A DNA stretch of 64,000 nt from CAYMKL01 sp964390805. Its GTDB lineage: Bacteria; Chloroflexota; Anaerolineae; VGOG01. Within the stretch, counting starts at the first letter, position 1. Every line of letters begins with the position of its first letter. Where the stretch lies: NCBI GenBank assembly GCA_964390805.1, contig CAYMKL010000009.1:18929-82928 (forward strand), read 5' to 3'. A program made the translations under genes and the position numbers. The notes under the pieces were generated by a model, which was not told the origin of the DNA, did not search any database, and saw only the letters and a program-made list of their open reading frames with translations. Positions 32,300 through 41,136 of this stretch are shown here, piece after piece.

Positions 32300-33346
32300 T
32301 CACTTCATCGTCAAGGCCATCACCGCCTTCTGCACGTGCAGCCTGTTCTCGGCCTCGTCGAAGGCCACCGATTGTGGCCCGTCCATGACCTCGTCGGTTA
32401 CCTCGAAGCCGCGGTCGCAGGGGAGACAGTGCATGTAGATGGCATCGGGGTCGGCCAGGGCCATCTTGTCCGCATCGCAGATCCAGTCCTTGTTGGCATC
32501 GAAAATCTCCTGGGCTTTCTGCGGGTCATCCTCACCAACCGGCGACTTGAACATGGGCACCGCCGTCCATGCCTTGGGGTAGACCACGTGAGCTCCGTCG
32601 AAGGCGGCATCCATACTGTTGGAAACCTCGACAGAGCCACCGGACTTCTCGGCGTACCCTTCACATGCCTGGAGAACCTCTTCGTCGAGCTCCATGCCCT
32701 CAGGATGAGCCAGCACCACGTCCATGCCCATCATGCTGGCCCCGATGATGGCGCTCTGGGGCACGGCCCGTGGCTTGTGGACGCTGGGCGAATAGGCCCA
32801 ACTCATCACGAACCTGACACCCTCGAACGTGCCGAACTTCTCGTAGACAGTGAGGACGTCGGCCAGGGCCTGGCAGGGGTGATACTTGTCACATTCCATG
32901 TTGATGACCGGGATGTCCGCCCAGTAGGCGAAGTTCCTCATCACCTCGTGAGCCCCGCCGTACTCCCAGTCCACCGGATCGCCGTAACAGCGGATGGCGA
33001 TGGCGTCGCCCATGCGGGCCAGCACTCGCGCCACGTCGGACACGCGCTCGGTGGCATAGGCTACCTCTCTGCCAGGCAACGCCGGGGTGTAGATCTTGCT
33101 CGGGTCCAGAAAATGGGCGTGCCCGCCCAACTGGGTCATCCCTGCCTCGAAGCTATTGCGGGTGCGCAAGCTCTGGTTGTAGAAGATCATGAACAGCGTC
33201 TTGGCTCGTAGCAGGTGATCGTGGGGTTCGCCCAGGGCGAAGCGGCGCTTGAAATCCAGCGCCACATCCAGGATGGTCTCTATTTCCTCGCTGGTGTAAT
33301 CCAGCAAGGTGAGGAAATCTCGGCCTCGGAACGATTCGGTTTTCAT
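32300..33346 (-). CDS. aspartate/ornithine carbamoyltransferase-family protein (YgeW/OTC-like)
   Basis: 348 residues. The carbamoyl-phosphate loop reads NQSLRTRNSF, the second site HPCQALAD, and MHCLPCDRGFEVTDEV carries the canonical HCLP. The stretch MSWAYSPSVHKPRAVPQS is similar to knotted YgeW transcarbamylases of E. coli. It is paralogous to the gene at 30244-31254. A promoter lies 31 bp upstream. Acceptor unknown: ornithine, an acylated ornithine or an oxamate-like compound are possible. Confidence 0.82.
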   Translation of the reverse strand: MKTESFRGRDFLTLLDYTSEEIETILDVALDFKRRFALGEPHDHLLRAKTLFMIFYNQSLRTRNSFEAGMTQLGGHAHFLDPSKIYTPALPGREVAYATERVSDVARVLARMGDAIAIRCYGDPVDWEYGGAHEVMRNFAYWADIPVINMECDKYHPCQALADVLTVYEKFGTFEGVRFVMSWAYSPSVHKPRAVPQSAIIGASMMGMDVVLAHPEGMELDEEVLQACEGYAEKSGGSVEVSNSMDAAFDGAHVVYPKAWTAVPMFKSPVGEDDPQKAQEIFDANKDWICDADKMALADPDAIYMHCLPCDRGFEVTDEVMDGPQSVAFDEAENRLHVQKAVMALTMK

Positions 33347-33376
33347 CTTTCATTTCTCCTTTTCCACGTTTGGGAT

Positions 33377-33405
33377 AATATACCACAGATAAGAATATAT
33401 CGCAA
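33377..33405 (-). promoter_or_regulatory. promoter for the minus-strand carbamoyltransferase operon
   Basis: On the minus strand: TTGCGA (33405-33400), a 17-nt spacer, and TATATT (33382-33377). It gives a leader of about 25 nt before the ATG at 33346. Confidence 0.6.
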
Positions 33406-33432
33406 GCGGAGGTCGCTTGCGTTGCCTTCCAT

Positions 33433-33461
33433 TTGGAATGAAAGGTAATCTATGGTACAAT
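33433..33461 (+). promoter_or_regulatory. promoter for holB
   Basis: TTGGAA (33433-33438), a 17-nt spacer, and TACAAT (33456-33461), 31 bp before the holB start and back to back with the carbamoyltransferase promoter. Confidence 0.55.
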
Positions 33462-33492
33462 ATTGGTGAAGCAAATTGTTGAGAGGTGAGCG

Positions 33493-34485
33493 ATGTGGCA
33501 AGTGGTAGGTCACAAGTGGGCTGTGGATCTGTTGAAGCGTGCTCTGGCTGGTGAACGGGTGGCCCACGCTTATCTTTTCACAGGGCCGCCTCAGATAGGC
33601 AAGACGTCTCTGGCTCTTAACTTCGCCCAGGCTCTAAACTGTCTCGACGAGGAGAAGCCCTGCGGCCAATGCCTGGCCTGCAATAAGATAGCACACAGCA
33701 ACCACCCCGACGTCCAGGTCATCGAAGGAGAAGGTAGAACCCTCAAGATAGAACAGATGCGGATATTGCGGCACGAAGCAGCCCTCTCTCCTCTGGAAGG
33801 ACAATGGAAGGTCTATATCATACGACGGATGGAACAAGCCACTGCCGAAGCCGCCAACTGCCTGCTCAAAACATTGGAGGAGCCCCCTGCTGGCGTGATT
33901 CTGGTGCTTACCGCCAGCGAGTCCGAAGCACTGTTACCAACTATCGTTTCCCGCTGTCAGGTGCTCAACCTGCGCCCCCTGGCCACCGAAACGGTGCAAA
34001 GAGCCCTCCAGGAGCGATGGGGAGTGGATGCCGAACGAGCTCAACTTCTGGCGCGACTCTCCGGCGGACGGCTCGGCTGGGCAGTGGCTGTCAGTCTAGA
34101 CAGTGCCATCTTGCCCCGGCGGGAGAAGCACCTCGATGAAATGATGGAACTGATGGGCCAAGGGCGGGTAGAACGCCTGGAGTACGCCCAGCAGCTTAGC
34201 CACAACCCCGAAGCAGCGCCAGAGCTGCTCCACCTGTGGCTCAGTTGGTGGCGAGACCTGCTCCTGAAGGCAAGCGGGAGCTCGGCGGGGATGATGAATG
34301 CGGATCGGGAGAATACTTTGAGGGAACAGGCACAGCGATTCAGCTTAGACCAGGTGCGGAACTTCGTACAGGCCCTGCGAACCGCCGTCTGGCAACTGGA
34401 ACACAATGCCAACACTCGCCTGACTTTGGAAGTGCTGATGCTAAGCCTGCCTGACAAGGGACTGGTGGGGTTTAACGGACACTAG
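33493..34485 (+). CDS. holB: DNA polymerase III delta-prime subunit
   Basis: 330 residues. It is an AAA+ clamp-loader subunit with P-loop GPPQIGKTS, a zinc-binding cysteine cluster (C-x6-C-x2-C-x2-C, CGQCLAC), and the sensor region LLKTLEEPPAGVILVLTAS followed by TIVSRCQ (the SRC motif). It helps load the sliding clamp during replication. The ribosome-binding site GAGAGGTGAG precedes the ATG. It is followed by the PSP1 gene, an order also seen in Firmicutes (holB - ricT), close to the probable origin. Confidence 0.92.
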   Translation: MWQVVGHKWAVDLLKRALAGERVAHAYLFTGPPQIGKTSLALNFAQALNCLDEEKPCGQCLACNKIAHSNHPDVQVIEGEGRTLKIEQMRILRHEAALSPLEGQWKVYIIRRMEQATAEAANCLLKTLEEPPAGVILVLTASESEALLPTIVSRCQVLNLRPLATETVQRALQERWGVDAERAQLLARLSGGRLGWAVAVSLDSAILPRREKHLDEMMELMGQGRVERLEYAQQLSHNPEAAPELLHLWLSWWRDLLLKASGSSAGMMNADRENTLREQAQRFSLDQVRNFVQALRTAVWQLEHNANTRLTLEVLMLSLPDKGLVGFNGH

Positions 34486-34536
34486 ACCGCCCATTTGTGT
34501 CAGCTTAAGCGTCGTAGAAATAGATAGGGGAATCAA

Positions 34537-35376
34537 ATGCCAAAGATAGTGGGAATTCGTTTCAAACCGGTGAGCAAAATCTACCATTTCGACCCTGCCG
34601 GCTTCGAGGACTTAGAAGTTGGTGATTACGTTATCGTGGAGACGACGCGAGGACGGGAGACTGGAAAAGTGGCCATAGCCCCTAAGGAGGTGTCGGAGGA
34701 TGAGGTGGTCGGCAAACTGAAGGGCATCGTTCGCCGGGCCGAACCTTGGGACCTGGTACAGATGGAGCATTACCGCTGCCTTGAGCACAAGGCCCTGGAG
34801 TCGGGAAAGGAAAAGGTAGCGGAGTACGGTCTGCCTATGAAGATGATCAAAGCCGAATATAACTTCGATGGCAGCCTTCTGGTTTTCTACTTCGCAGCCG
34901 AGAAACGGGTAGACTTTCGAAATTTGGTACGAGACCTGGCCAAGACCTTCAGGGCAAAGATCGAGTTGAAGCAAGTTGGCGTGCGCGATGAGGCTAAGCT
35001 GATAGGCGGCTTGGGTCGTTGCGGGCGTCCCCTGTGTTGTGTTTCTTACCTCTGCGAGTTCAATCCCGTCTCCATTAAAATGGCAAAACAGCAGAATATG
35101 CCTCTCAGCCCGGCGGAGATATCAGGGCGGTGTGGCCGTTTGTTCTGCTGCCTAACCTATGAAAACGAGTATTATGTTGAAATGAAGAAGAAGCTGCCTC
35201 GGGTCGGGGAGAAGGTGACCACCCACTATGGCTCAGGCAAAGTAACAGGTGTCAACGTCATCAAAGAAACGGTCAACGTGAAACTGGAAAGCGAAATGAC
35301 CGTCGAGGTTCCGGCCCAAGGCGTAAAAAGCAAGGGCAAAGCTGCCAGAGGAAAAAGACGCAAGGCCCGAAGTTAA
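34537..35376 (+). CDS. ricT: PSP1-domain protein (RicT/YaaT-like)
   Basis: 279 residues. The conserved PSP1 core shows two cysteine motifs, GRCGRPLCCVSYLCEF and GRCGRLFCCLTYE, which in B. subtilis RicT help hold iron-sulfur clusters. RicT works with RicA and RicF in RNA maturation with RNase Y. The C-terminal tail is lysine/arginine-rich. Its TAA stop (35374-35376) overlaps the stop codon of the convergent PHP gene (35373-35375 on the other strand). Confidence 0.9.
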   Translation: MPKIVGIRFKPVSKIYHFDPAGFEDLEVGDYVIVETTRGRETGKVAIAPKEVSEDEVVGKLKGIVRRAEPWDLVQMEHYRCLEHKALESGKEKVAEYGLPMKMIKAEYNFDGSLLVFYFAAEKRVDFRNLVRDLAKTFRAKIELKQVGVRDEAKLIGGLGRCGRPLCCVSYLCEFNPVSIKMAKQQNMPLSPAEISGRCGRLFCCLTYENEYYVEMKKKLPRVGEKVTTHYGSGKVTGVNVIKETVNVKLESEMTVEVPAQGVKSKGKAARGKRRKARS

Positions 35377-36197
35377 TCCCTCACCCTTGCCAGGGCCCGC
35401 AGACGTTCCACCGACTGCACAGGTACCCTTACTCCCCCCATTTCAACAGTATCCAGCACGCCTGAGCCGTGGAAATCGCTCCCCCCTGTGGGTATCAGGT
35501 CGTATTTGCGGGCCAGACCAGCCAACCCCCGTATCTCCTCCGCCGAATAACCGTTGTAGTATACCTCCATGCCAACCAGCCCCCCTTCTACCAAAGAAGG
35601 CAGAAAATGCGTTATTCTGAGAGGGTGGGCCAGCACAGGCAGCCCTCGAGCCTCTCTGATCAAAGACACGGCGTCCAAAGGACTGATCTTGTAGCGTTCC
35701 ACGTAGGCGGGCCCGTTTCGCCTGATGTAGAGGTCAAAAGCCTCGTTATTGGAGGCTACGTATCCCATCTTGACCATGGACTGGGCGACATGAGGCCGCC
35801 CAACGGACTCCCCGCCCGCCAACTCAGCCACCATTTCCCACGGCATCGGGAACCCCAGGGCTGCCAGTTTGGTAAGCATGTCCTTAGCTCGTTGGAGACG
35901 GGCCTCGCGCATGGCGCGCAGCTTCTCCTGGAGGGCCGGATGGTGATGGTCGAGATAGTACCCCAGCACGTGAACCTCCTCGTGGGGAACATCGCAGCTA
36001 ATCTCCACCCCAGGGATGACTTCAAGTCCCGTGCCTCTGGCTGCCTCCAAAGCCTCGTCAATGCCCGCTGTGGTGTCGTGATCGGTGACAGCAATAACCA
36101 GAAGATCGCGCTCCAGCGCCATGGCCACCAATTCCGAAGGGGAGCACTGGCCATCGGAAGCAGTGCTGTGTAAGTGCAGGTCAACCCTACTAATCAT
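35373..36197 (-). CDS. PHP-domain metal-dependent phosphoesterase (TrpH/RNase AM-like)
   Basis: 274 residues. All metal-binding PHP motifs are present: DLHLHSTASDGQ, VTDHDT, PGVEISC, AHPLR and GSDFHG. The length and order match the TrpH/YciV group, which act as 3',5'-nucleotide or 5'-3' exoribonuclease-type phosphoesterases. Its start overlaps the spoVS stop by four bases, so the two are co-translated. Its 3' end meets ricT tail to tail. Confidence 0.9.
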   Translation of the reverse strand: MISRVDLHLHSTASDGQCSPSELVAMALERDLLVIAVTDHDTTAGIDEALEAARGTGLEVIPGVEISCDVPHEEVHVLGYYLDHHHPALQEKLRAMREARLQRAKDMLTKLAALGFPMPWEMVAELAGGESVGRPHVAQSMVKMGYVASNNEAFDLYIRRNGPAYVERYKISPLDAVSLIREARGLPVLAHPLRITHFLPSLVEGGLVGMEVYYNGYSAEEIRGLAGLARKYDLIPTGGSDFHGSGVLDTVEMGGVRVPVQSVERLRALARVRD

Positions 36198-36454
36198 CGG
36201 GGCTCCACGATAAGCTTTACCGCCGTGCGCTCTAGGCCCTTAATATCCACATCGGTGAAGGCGGGAATACATATCACGTCTATCCCGTCGAGAGCAAGAT
36301 ACCCTCTGGCTATAGCTACCGCCTTGACTGCCTGGTTCACCGCACCCGCCCCGATCGCCTGAGCCTCAGCTCGTCCACTTTCTCGAACCGTCCCAGCAAT
36401 GGCCCCCGCCACTGCCGTAGACTTTGATCTGGCTGATACCTTGAGGATTCCCAT
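36194..36454 (-). CDS. spoVS: stage V sporulation protein S-like (SpoVS)
   Basis: 86 residues, full length for SpoVS. The sequence MGILKVSARSKSTAVAGAIA with the conserved GAGAVNQAVKAVAIARGYLA is unmistakable. SpoVS folds like Alba nucleic-acid-binding proteins and also occurs in non-sporulating Thermus and Chloroflexota. It may bind DNA or RNA. It is translationally coupled to the PHP gene. Confidence 0.92.
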   Translation of the reverse strand: MGILKVSARSKSTAVAGAIAGTVRESGRAEAQAIGAGAVNQAVKAVAIARGYLALDGIDVICIPAFTDVDIKGLERTAVKLIVEPR

Positions 36455-36501
36455 GGTTGCCTCCCATCGTGACTATAACGAGCACCTTTGTCCCCTATGG
36501 T

Positions 36502-36530
36502 ATTTTACACGATTATCGCAATGTAAGCAA
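36502..36530 (-). promoter_or_regulatory. promoter for spoVS-PHP
   Basis: On the minus strand: TTGCTT (36530-36525), a 17-nt spacer, and TAAAAT (36507-36502), about 50 bp upstream of the spoVS ATG. Confidence 0.55.
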
Positions 36531-36607
36531 GCTTTCCACTCCCAACGCATCTGAACATAAATATCCTTAAAACATTGTAGACTTTAAGATTACTGGTCTG
36601 AAATCCA

Positions 36608-36636
36608 TTGCCAAAAAAGGCGAATGCTGGTAGAAT
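36608..36636 (+). promoter_or_regulatory. promoter upstream of dnaA
   Basis: TTGCCA (36608-36613), a 17-nt spacer, and TAGAAT (36631-36636). The leader to the dnaA start is about 280 nt. The rest of 36455-36922 has no gene I can support. A TTATCCCAA sequence near 36889 resembles a weak DnaA box and could allow autoregulation. Confidence 0.5.
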
Positions 36637-36922
36637 ACCAGGGCTTGATTTGCCCTCATTTGAGAACTCTGTGCAAAACTGACTTCCACACAAATCCTAC
36701 TACCCCACGTCCTAAGTTGCACCATAAGCACTTCTCGCCCCACAATACGTCTGCGAAAGCGCCCTACATTCGAGCAAAGATGCTCCAAGGATCTTTAAGC
36801 GCCGTTTCCCGTTGGGCGAAGGTCTCACGACCGAGCCCCAAATCCCACCGGCTGCGATCAGGAGACTTTGCCGAACAGTTGAGTTTGCTTTATCCCAAAA
36901 CGAAAGGACAGCACGAGACGGC

Positions 36923-38272
36923 ATGAACGCCAAGCAAATCTGGCAAACAGCGTTAGGTGAATTGCAACTGCAAATGACCAGGCCTACCTTCGACACCTGG
37001 CTCAAAAACACAAAAGCCATCTCCTATGAAGATGGTACGATCATCATCGGAGTACACAACGCCTATGCCAAAGATTGGCTCGAAAATCGCCTGATGACCA
37101 TTGTCAAGCGCACCCTGGTGGGCATTGTGGATCGCGCTGTGGAGGCTAAATTCGTCGTAGACGCCAGACCCGTTAAGGAAGAGACCTCGCTGTCCTTGCT
37201 GCAATCATCGGCTCCTCAGCCCAAGCCAATCACCAACAAGAATCCCTTGTCAACGATGCTCAATCCAAGATATACCTTTTCTAACTTTGTCATCGGCTCC
37301 AGCAACCGTCTGGCCCACGCTGCTGCTCTGGCTGCGGCTGAGAATCCAGCCAACGCTTACAATCCCCTCTTCCTATATGGAGGCGCTGGTTTGGGCAAAA
37401 CCCACCTCATGCACGCCCTGGGTCACAACTGTCGAGACAAAGGCTTCCGAGTGCTCTACGCCACCTCCGAAAAGTTCACCAATGAATTGATCCAATCCAT
37501 CCGCAACCGTAGCACCGAGGCTTTCAGAAACAAGTACCGCACCATAGATGTGCTACTACTGGATGATATTCACTTCATCGCTGGCAAGGAGAGCACCCAA
37601 GAAGAGTTCTTTCATACTTTCAACGCACTGCATGATGCCAACAAGCAAATCGTCATCTCCAGCGATCGCCCTCCGAAAGCCATCACCACCCTGGAAGAGC
37701 GCTTATGCTCTCGTTTTGAGGGAGGGCTCATAGCCGACATCCAACCACCAGATCTGGAGACTCGCATCGCCATCCTGCAATTCAAGCGCCCCCCTCAGCC
37801 CATACCTGTACCTGATCAGGTTATCGAATACATTGCCCAGAGATTCATGAGCAACGTACGGGAGCTAGAGGGGGCTTTGAACCGAGTTGTGGTCGAGGCT
37901 ATGTCAGAAAGACAGCCTCTGACACTTGAGCTGGCTACTATCGCCCTGCAAGGCATGCTCATCAATCAGAGAGAATGTACACCACAGTCGGTGATTGATG
38001 CTGTGGCCGATTTCTACTCCCTGACTCCTGATGATATCACGGGACGAAGCCGCACCCAGAAAGTAGTGAAGCCCCGCCAGATTGCTGTGTACCTGGCACG
38101 GCAGGAAACAAATGCTTCTTTGCCTCAGATAGGAGAGGCATTAGGAGGCCGTGATCATACCACCGTACTCTACAGTTTCAACAAAATCAATGATCAGGCA
38201 GAGAGAGACGAGATGCTGCGGCGTGAGATAGTCGCCATCAAAAACAAGCTTCACAACAACGGCGCAAGATAG
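36923..38272 (+). CDS. dnaA: chromosomal replication initiator protein DnaA
   Basis: 449 residues, typical. The ATG at 36923 gives the usual domain I start (MNAKQIWQTALGELQLQMTR); an in-frame start at 36812 would add 37 unrelated residues. Domain III is AAA+: Walker A GGAGLGKTHL, Walker B VLLLDDIHFI. Domain IV ends with the DNA-binding signature GGRDHTTVLYS. DnaA binds the boxes of the adjacent origin and opens it. No strong Shine-Dalgarno sequence precedes the start. Confidence 0.96.
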   Translation: MNAKQIWQTALGELQLQMTRPTFDTWLKNTKAISYEDGTIIIGVHNAYAKDWLENRLMTIVKRTLVGIVDRAVEAKFVVDARPVKEETSLSLLQSSAPQPKPITNKNPLSTMLNPRYTFSNFVIGSSNRLAHAAALAAAENPANAYNPLFLYGGAGLGKTHLMHALGHNCRDKGFRVLYATSEKFTNELIQSIRNRSTEAFRNKYRTIDVLLLDDIHFIAGKESTQEEFFHTFNALHDANKQIVISSDRPPKAITTLEERLCSRFEGGLIADIQPPDLETRIAILQFKRPPQPIPVPDQVIEYIAQRFMSNVRELEGALNRVVVEAMSERQPLTLELATIALQGMLINQRECTPQSVIDAVADFYSLTPDDITGRSRTQKVVKPRQIAVYLARQETNASLPQIGEALGGRDHTTVLYSFNKINDQAERDEMLRREIVAIKNKLHNNGAR

Positions 38273-38294
38273 AACCTCACTTTGACCTGGGACC

Positions 38295-38340
38295 AAACGA
38301 GGGAGATGGGCCTATGCAACCGGCCGATCTCCCTCGTTTT
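38295..38340 (+). terminator. dnaA terminator
   Basis: AAACGAGGGAGAT (38295-38307) pairs with ATCTCCCTCGTTT (38327-38339), a 13-bp stem with a T-run at its end. Confidence 0.8.
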
Positions 38341-38359
38341 CCACGTATCCTATCCATTT

Positions 38360-38748
38360 GTTGACAGACCCTGTTGATAACTGCTTATTATCTGTGGATA
38401 ACGAGGCGAGTCTGGGGATAACTTTAACAATCCAACCCACTACCCTAAACCCAAGATATTGGACTGCTTCAAAGAGTTTGCCCTATATCTTGTAGTGACG
38501 CCGCGATTTTAGCTAGATTCTCGTGATTTTAGCCTATTTTCCCTCCTGCTTCCATCCACAGCTTTATCCACACCCTTGTTTAGTAAAAACTGCCTCGCTT
38601 GGCCCACGAATTGTGTTCCTGTGCCTCACCTCCCCAATCACTAGGTGTCCTCTCTTCAAACCATGCAACTTTCCACTTTTCCACAAGCCCTACTACTACT
38701 ACTACTAATAAGAATAATAAATAGCTAAATGAGTTAATAACTTTTATT
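38360..38748. other. probable chromosomal replication origin (oriC)
   Basis: It lies directly after dnaA and has no gene. Perfect DnaA boxes TTATCCACA: 38564-38572, and inverted (TGTGGATAA) 38393-38401. One-mismatch boxes: 38372-38380, 38413-38421 and TTTTCCACA at 38677-38685. The last is followed by AGCCC and then by a run of five TAC and two TAA triplets from 38691, continuing into A+T-rich DNA to about 38750. A DnaA box, a short GC spacer, then CTA/TAC triplets is the layout of the DnaA-trio basal unwinding system described in B. subtilis. It should be where the duplex opens. Confidence 0.75.
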
Positions 38749-40203
38749 CTAGATTGGCAAGACAACAGTAAACTTGGTCCCCAAATCCCTTACGCTTTCA
38801 GTCTTAATCATACCTTTGTGAGCTTCTATGATCTGTTTGGCAATCGTCAGGCCAAGACCTACGCCTCTGTTTGGGCCTGCTCTTGATTTGTCTACTTGAT
38901 AAAACCGCTCGAAAATGTGCTCTATATCCTCGGGTGGGATACCCATTCCTGTGTCGGTTACAGTGATCTCCACGGAGGATGGGGCTGTTTTATCCTGTTT
39001 TTCCTGCGCTACTTCCTGAGCCTTGACAGTTACTCTACCGGCTGGTGGTGTGTGTTTTAGCGCATTTGCCAGGAGATTAGTGAATACTTGTGCCAGCCGA
39101 TCCTTATCGCCGGTTACCAGAGGCAAGACGGGTTCATTCCATACTAGATCTACGTTGCTTTCCCTGGCCTGCAAGTCGAATTTCTCAACACAGGCTTCTA
39201 GTACCCTGGCCAGGTTTACAGGTTCTCGTAGCATTTTGATCTGCCCTGACTCCATACGCGCCAGATCCAATAATTCGTCTACCAGTCGGGACATACGATG
39301 GGCCTCATTGCTGATGACCTCCACTGCTCGGTGGTGACTCACTTCGTCGGCGGCGGTGCCATCCAGGATAGCCTGTGAGAATCCCTGAATGGAAGTCAGC
39401 GGCGTCTTAAGTTCATGGGACACATTGGCTACGAAGTCTCGTTGAGCCTGGCGGGAAGCTTTTACCTCGTGGGCCATGGTGTTGAAGCTGGTTGCCAGTC
39501 GCCCTACTTCGTCAGGGGATGTGATGTGCAGAGTTTGGTCGTAGTTACCGCGGGCGATTTCCTCGGTAGCAACGATCATGCGTTGCAGAGGCCTGGCAAT
39601 GGAACGGGCAATGAGCAAGGCCAAGATAATCGAGATGACCAGGGTCACAAGACCGACTTGGAGGAAGCGTGAGGCTATATCTTTGGCGATGGTTCGAAGA
39701 CCGCGACGCGGCGACGCCAGGAGGACTACAAAAACTGATCGCTGACTCTCATCACCGCTTTCAGTAGCAGGACGGAGGGGCGTTGCTTGTAGGGCAACGT
39801 AGAGTTGGGCATCTCCGCTGGGGGTGGTCAATCTACCATAGGCGTAGGGGGTTCTGGGATCTTTGGGGATTTTGTCCAGGGCGACTCTAGCTTGTTTGCC
39901 GGTCCAACTGTCCTGGGTGTCGGCCAGGACTTGTCCCCCGGGCGTGAGGAGAAGGATTCGAATTTCTTGTTTCTCAGCCTGTTCTTTCAGGAGATCGGCG
40001 ATTTCTAAAGGTGTTAGATCCCGTTGCAATAACCCATTCACCCGAAAGGCTGTGGGCACGGCGGCGTCAATCAGGCCCGAAAAAACGAGCTTTGCCTGGA
40101 AACGGCTCAGTAAGAAAAACGAAGCCAGGCCGACCAGAGCAAGGCAGATAAGTATGATGACTATATAAGAGACGATCAATCGCGCGCGTAGGCTGGTGAA
40201 CAT
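38749..40203 (-). CDS. sensor histidine kinase (HAMP, HisKA, HATPase)
   Basis: 484 residues from the ATG at 40203 (an alternative GTG at 40254 would overlap the response regulator gene). Topology: a transmembrane helix at about residues 10-32, an extracytoplasmic sensing region of about 130 residues, a second helix, then HAMP. The phospho-accepting histidine is in VSHELKTPL. The ATP-binding lobe shows FTNLLANALKHTP, DTGMGIPPED and GVGLGLTIAK. It resembles PhoR/ResE-type kinases. It is encoded 17 bp after its response regulator gene and ends beside the origin. Confidence 0.92.
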   Translation of the reverse strand: MFTSLRARLIVSYIVIILICLALVGLASFFLLSRFQAKLVFSGLIDAAVPTAFRVNGLLQRDLTPLEIADLLKEQAEKQEIRILLLTPGGQVLADTQDSWTGKQARVALDKIPKDPRTPYAYGRLTTPSGDAQLYVALQATPLRPATESGDESQRSVFVVLLASPRRGLRTIAKDIASRFLQVGLVTLVISIILALLIARSIARPLQRMIVATEEIARGNYDQTLHITSPDEVGRLATSFNTMAHEVKASRQAQRDFVANVSHELKTPLTSIQGFSQAILDGTAADEVSHHRAVEVISNEAHRMSRLVDELLDLARMESGQIKMLREPVNLARVLEACVEKFDLQARESNVDLVWNEPVLPLVTGDKDRLAQVFTNLLANALKHTPPAGRVTVKAQEVAQEKQDKTAPSSVEITVTDTGMGIPPEDIEHIFERFYQVDKSRAGPNRGVGLGLTIAKQIIEAHKGMIKTESVRDLGTKFTVVLPI

Positions 40204-40220
40204 CCTCGGCGTCTCCGTGC

Positions 40221-40898
40221 TCAGTTGGCTACCAGTTTGTATCCTATTCCCCACACCGTGTCAATGACCAGATCGCTGCCGGTCAGCTTGTCTCTCAGGT
40301 GGGCGATGTGTATGTCAACAGTGCGGGTCTGGCCGTAAAAATCGAAGCCCCAGGCCAGATCCAAGAGTTGATCTCGGCTGAGGACGATGCCTTTGTGTTG
40401 AGCCAGAGCCAAGAGGAGGTCGAACTCCTTGGTCCGCAGTTTAACAGGCTCGTCTCCCACTGTGACTTCGCGTCGCTGGGAATCTATCGTCACCTGGCCG
40501 ATCTTGATGACTTGCTCCGGTTTGGGGGGCTTTTCATAGCGGCGTAACACAGCGCGTACCCGGGCTACCAATTCGCGAGGGTTGAATGGTTTGGTTAAGT
40601 AGTCATCGGCGCCCATCTCTAGCCCTACGATCTTGTCAACGTCGTCATTGCGGGCGGTCAGCATAATGATGGGCACATCAGACTCCCCTCGAATTCGTCG
40701 GCATACTTCCCAGCCGTCAATCTCTGGCAACATCAGGTCGAGGACGACCAGTGCTGGCTGCAACGATTTTGTTTTGGCCAGAGCTTCGGCCCCATCGTAG
40801 GCACTCTCTACATGGTAGCCCTCTTTCTCCAGGTAAAGCCTGGCTAACTCGGCGATGTGCTTTTCATCATCTACTACCAGGATGGTCTCTTTGGCCAT
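40221..40898 (-). CDS. OmpR/PhoB-family response regulator
   Basis: 225 residues. The receiver domain contains VDDEKHIAELAR, the phosphorylated aspartate in VVLDLMLPEIDGW, the switch threonine in MLTARND and the KPFNPREL lysine. The C-terminal half is a winged-helix DNA-binding domain ending VWGIGYKLVAN. It is the partner of the kinase just downstream; targets unknown. Confidence 0.93.
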   Translation of the reverse strand: MAKETILVVDDEKHIAELARLYLEKEGYHVESAYDGAEALAKTKSLQPALVVLDLMLPEIDGWEVCRRIRGESDVPIIMLTARNDDVDKIVGLEMGADDYLTKPFNPRELVARVRAVLRRYEKPPKPEQVIKIGQVTIDSQRREVTVGDEPVKLRTKEFDLLLALAQHKGIVLSRDQLLDLAWGFDFYGQTRTVDIHIAHLRDKLTGSDLVIDTVWGIGYKLVAN

Positions 40899-40915
40899 GA
40901 TCTCCTCTGCTCTTG

Positions 40916-40944
40916 ATTTTAGCCCAAATCACTCAAAAAGGCAA
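40916..40944 (-). promoter_or_regulatory. promoter for the two-component operon
   Basis: On the minus strand: TTGCCT (40944-40939), a 17-nt spacer, and TAAAAT (40921-40916), just upstream of the response regulator start. The remainder of 40945-41136 holds nothing I can name. Confidence 0.6.
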
Positions 40945-41136
40945 GGGAAGTAGTTCTGGTTTGGTGATAATTGTTCAACGTGTAATCATCCGGCGATTTG
41001 GTTGATCGTTGATGCGCCAGGCTGCAACTGGCTGCGGATCGGACAAGTTTAACTCACTCCAGCCGTGCGATGTAACGGGGTCTTACTGGAAGTGCTGTCC
41101 CCAGCAGAAATGCAGCTTGGCGGCCCGAAGCTTGCC

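Noticed and set aside
36624..36926. Short open frames between spoVS and dnaA
   Set aside because: They have no ribosome-binding site and no recognisable sequence; the region fits promoters and the dnaA leader better.
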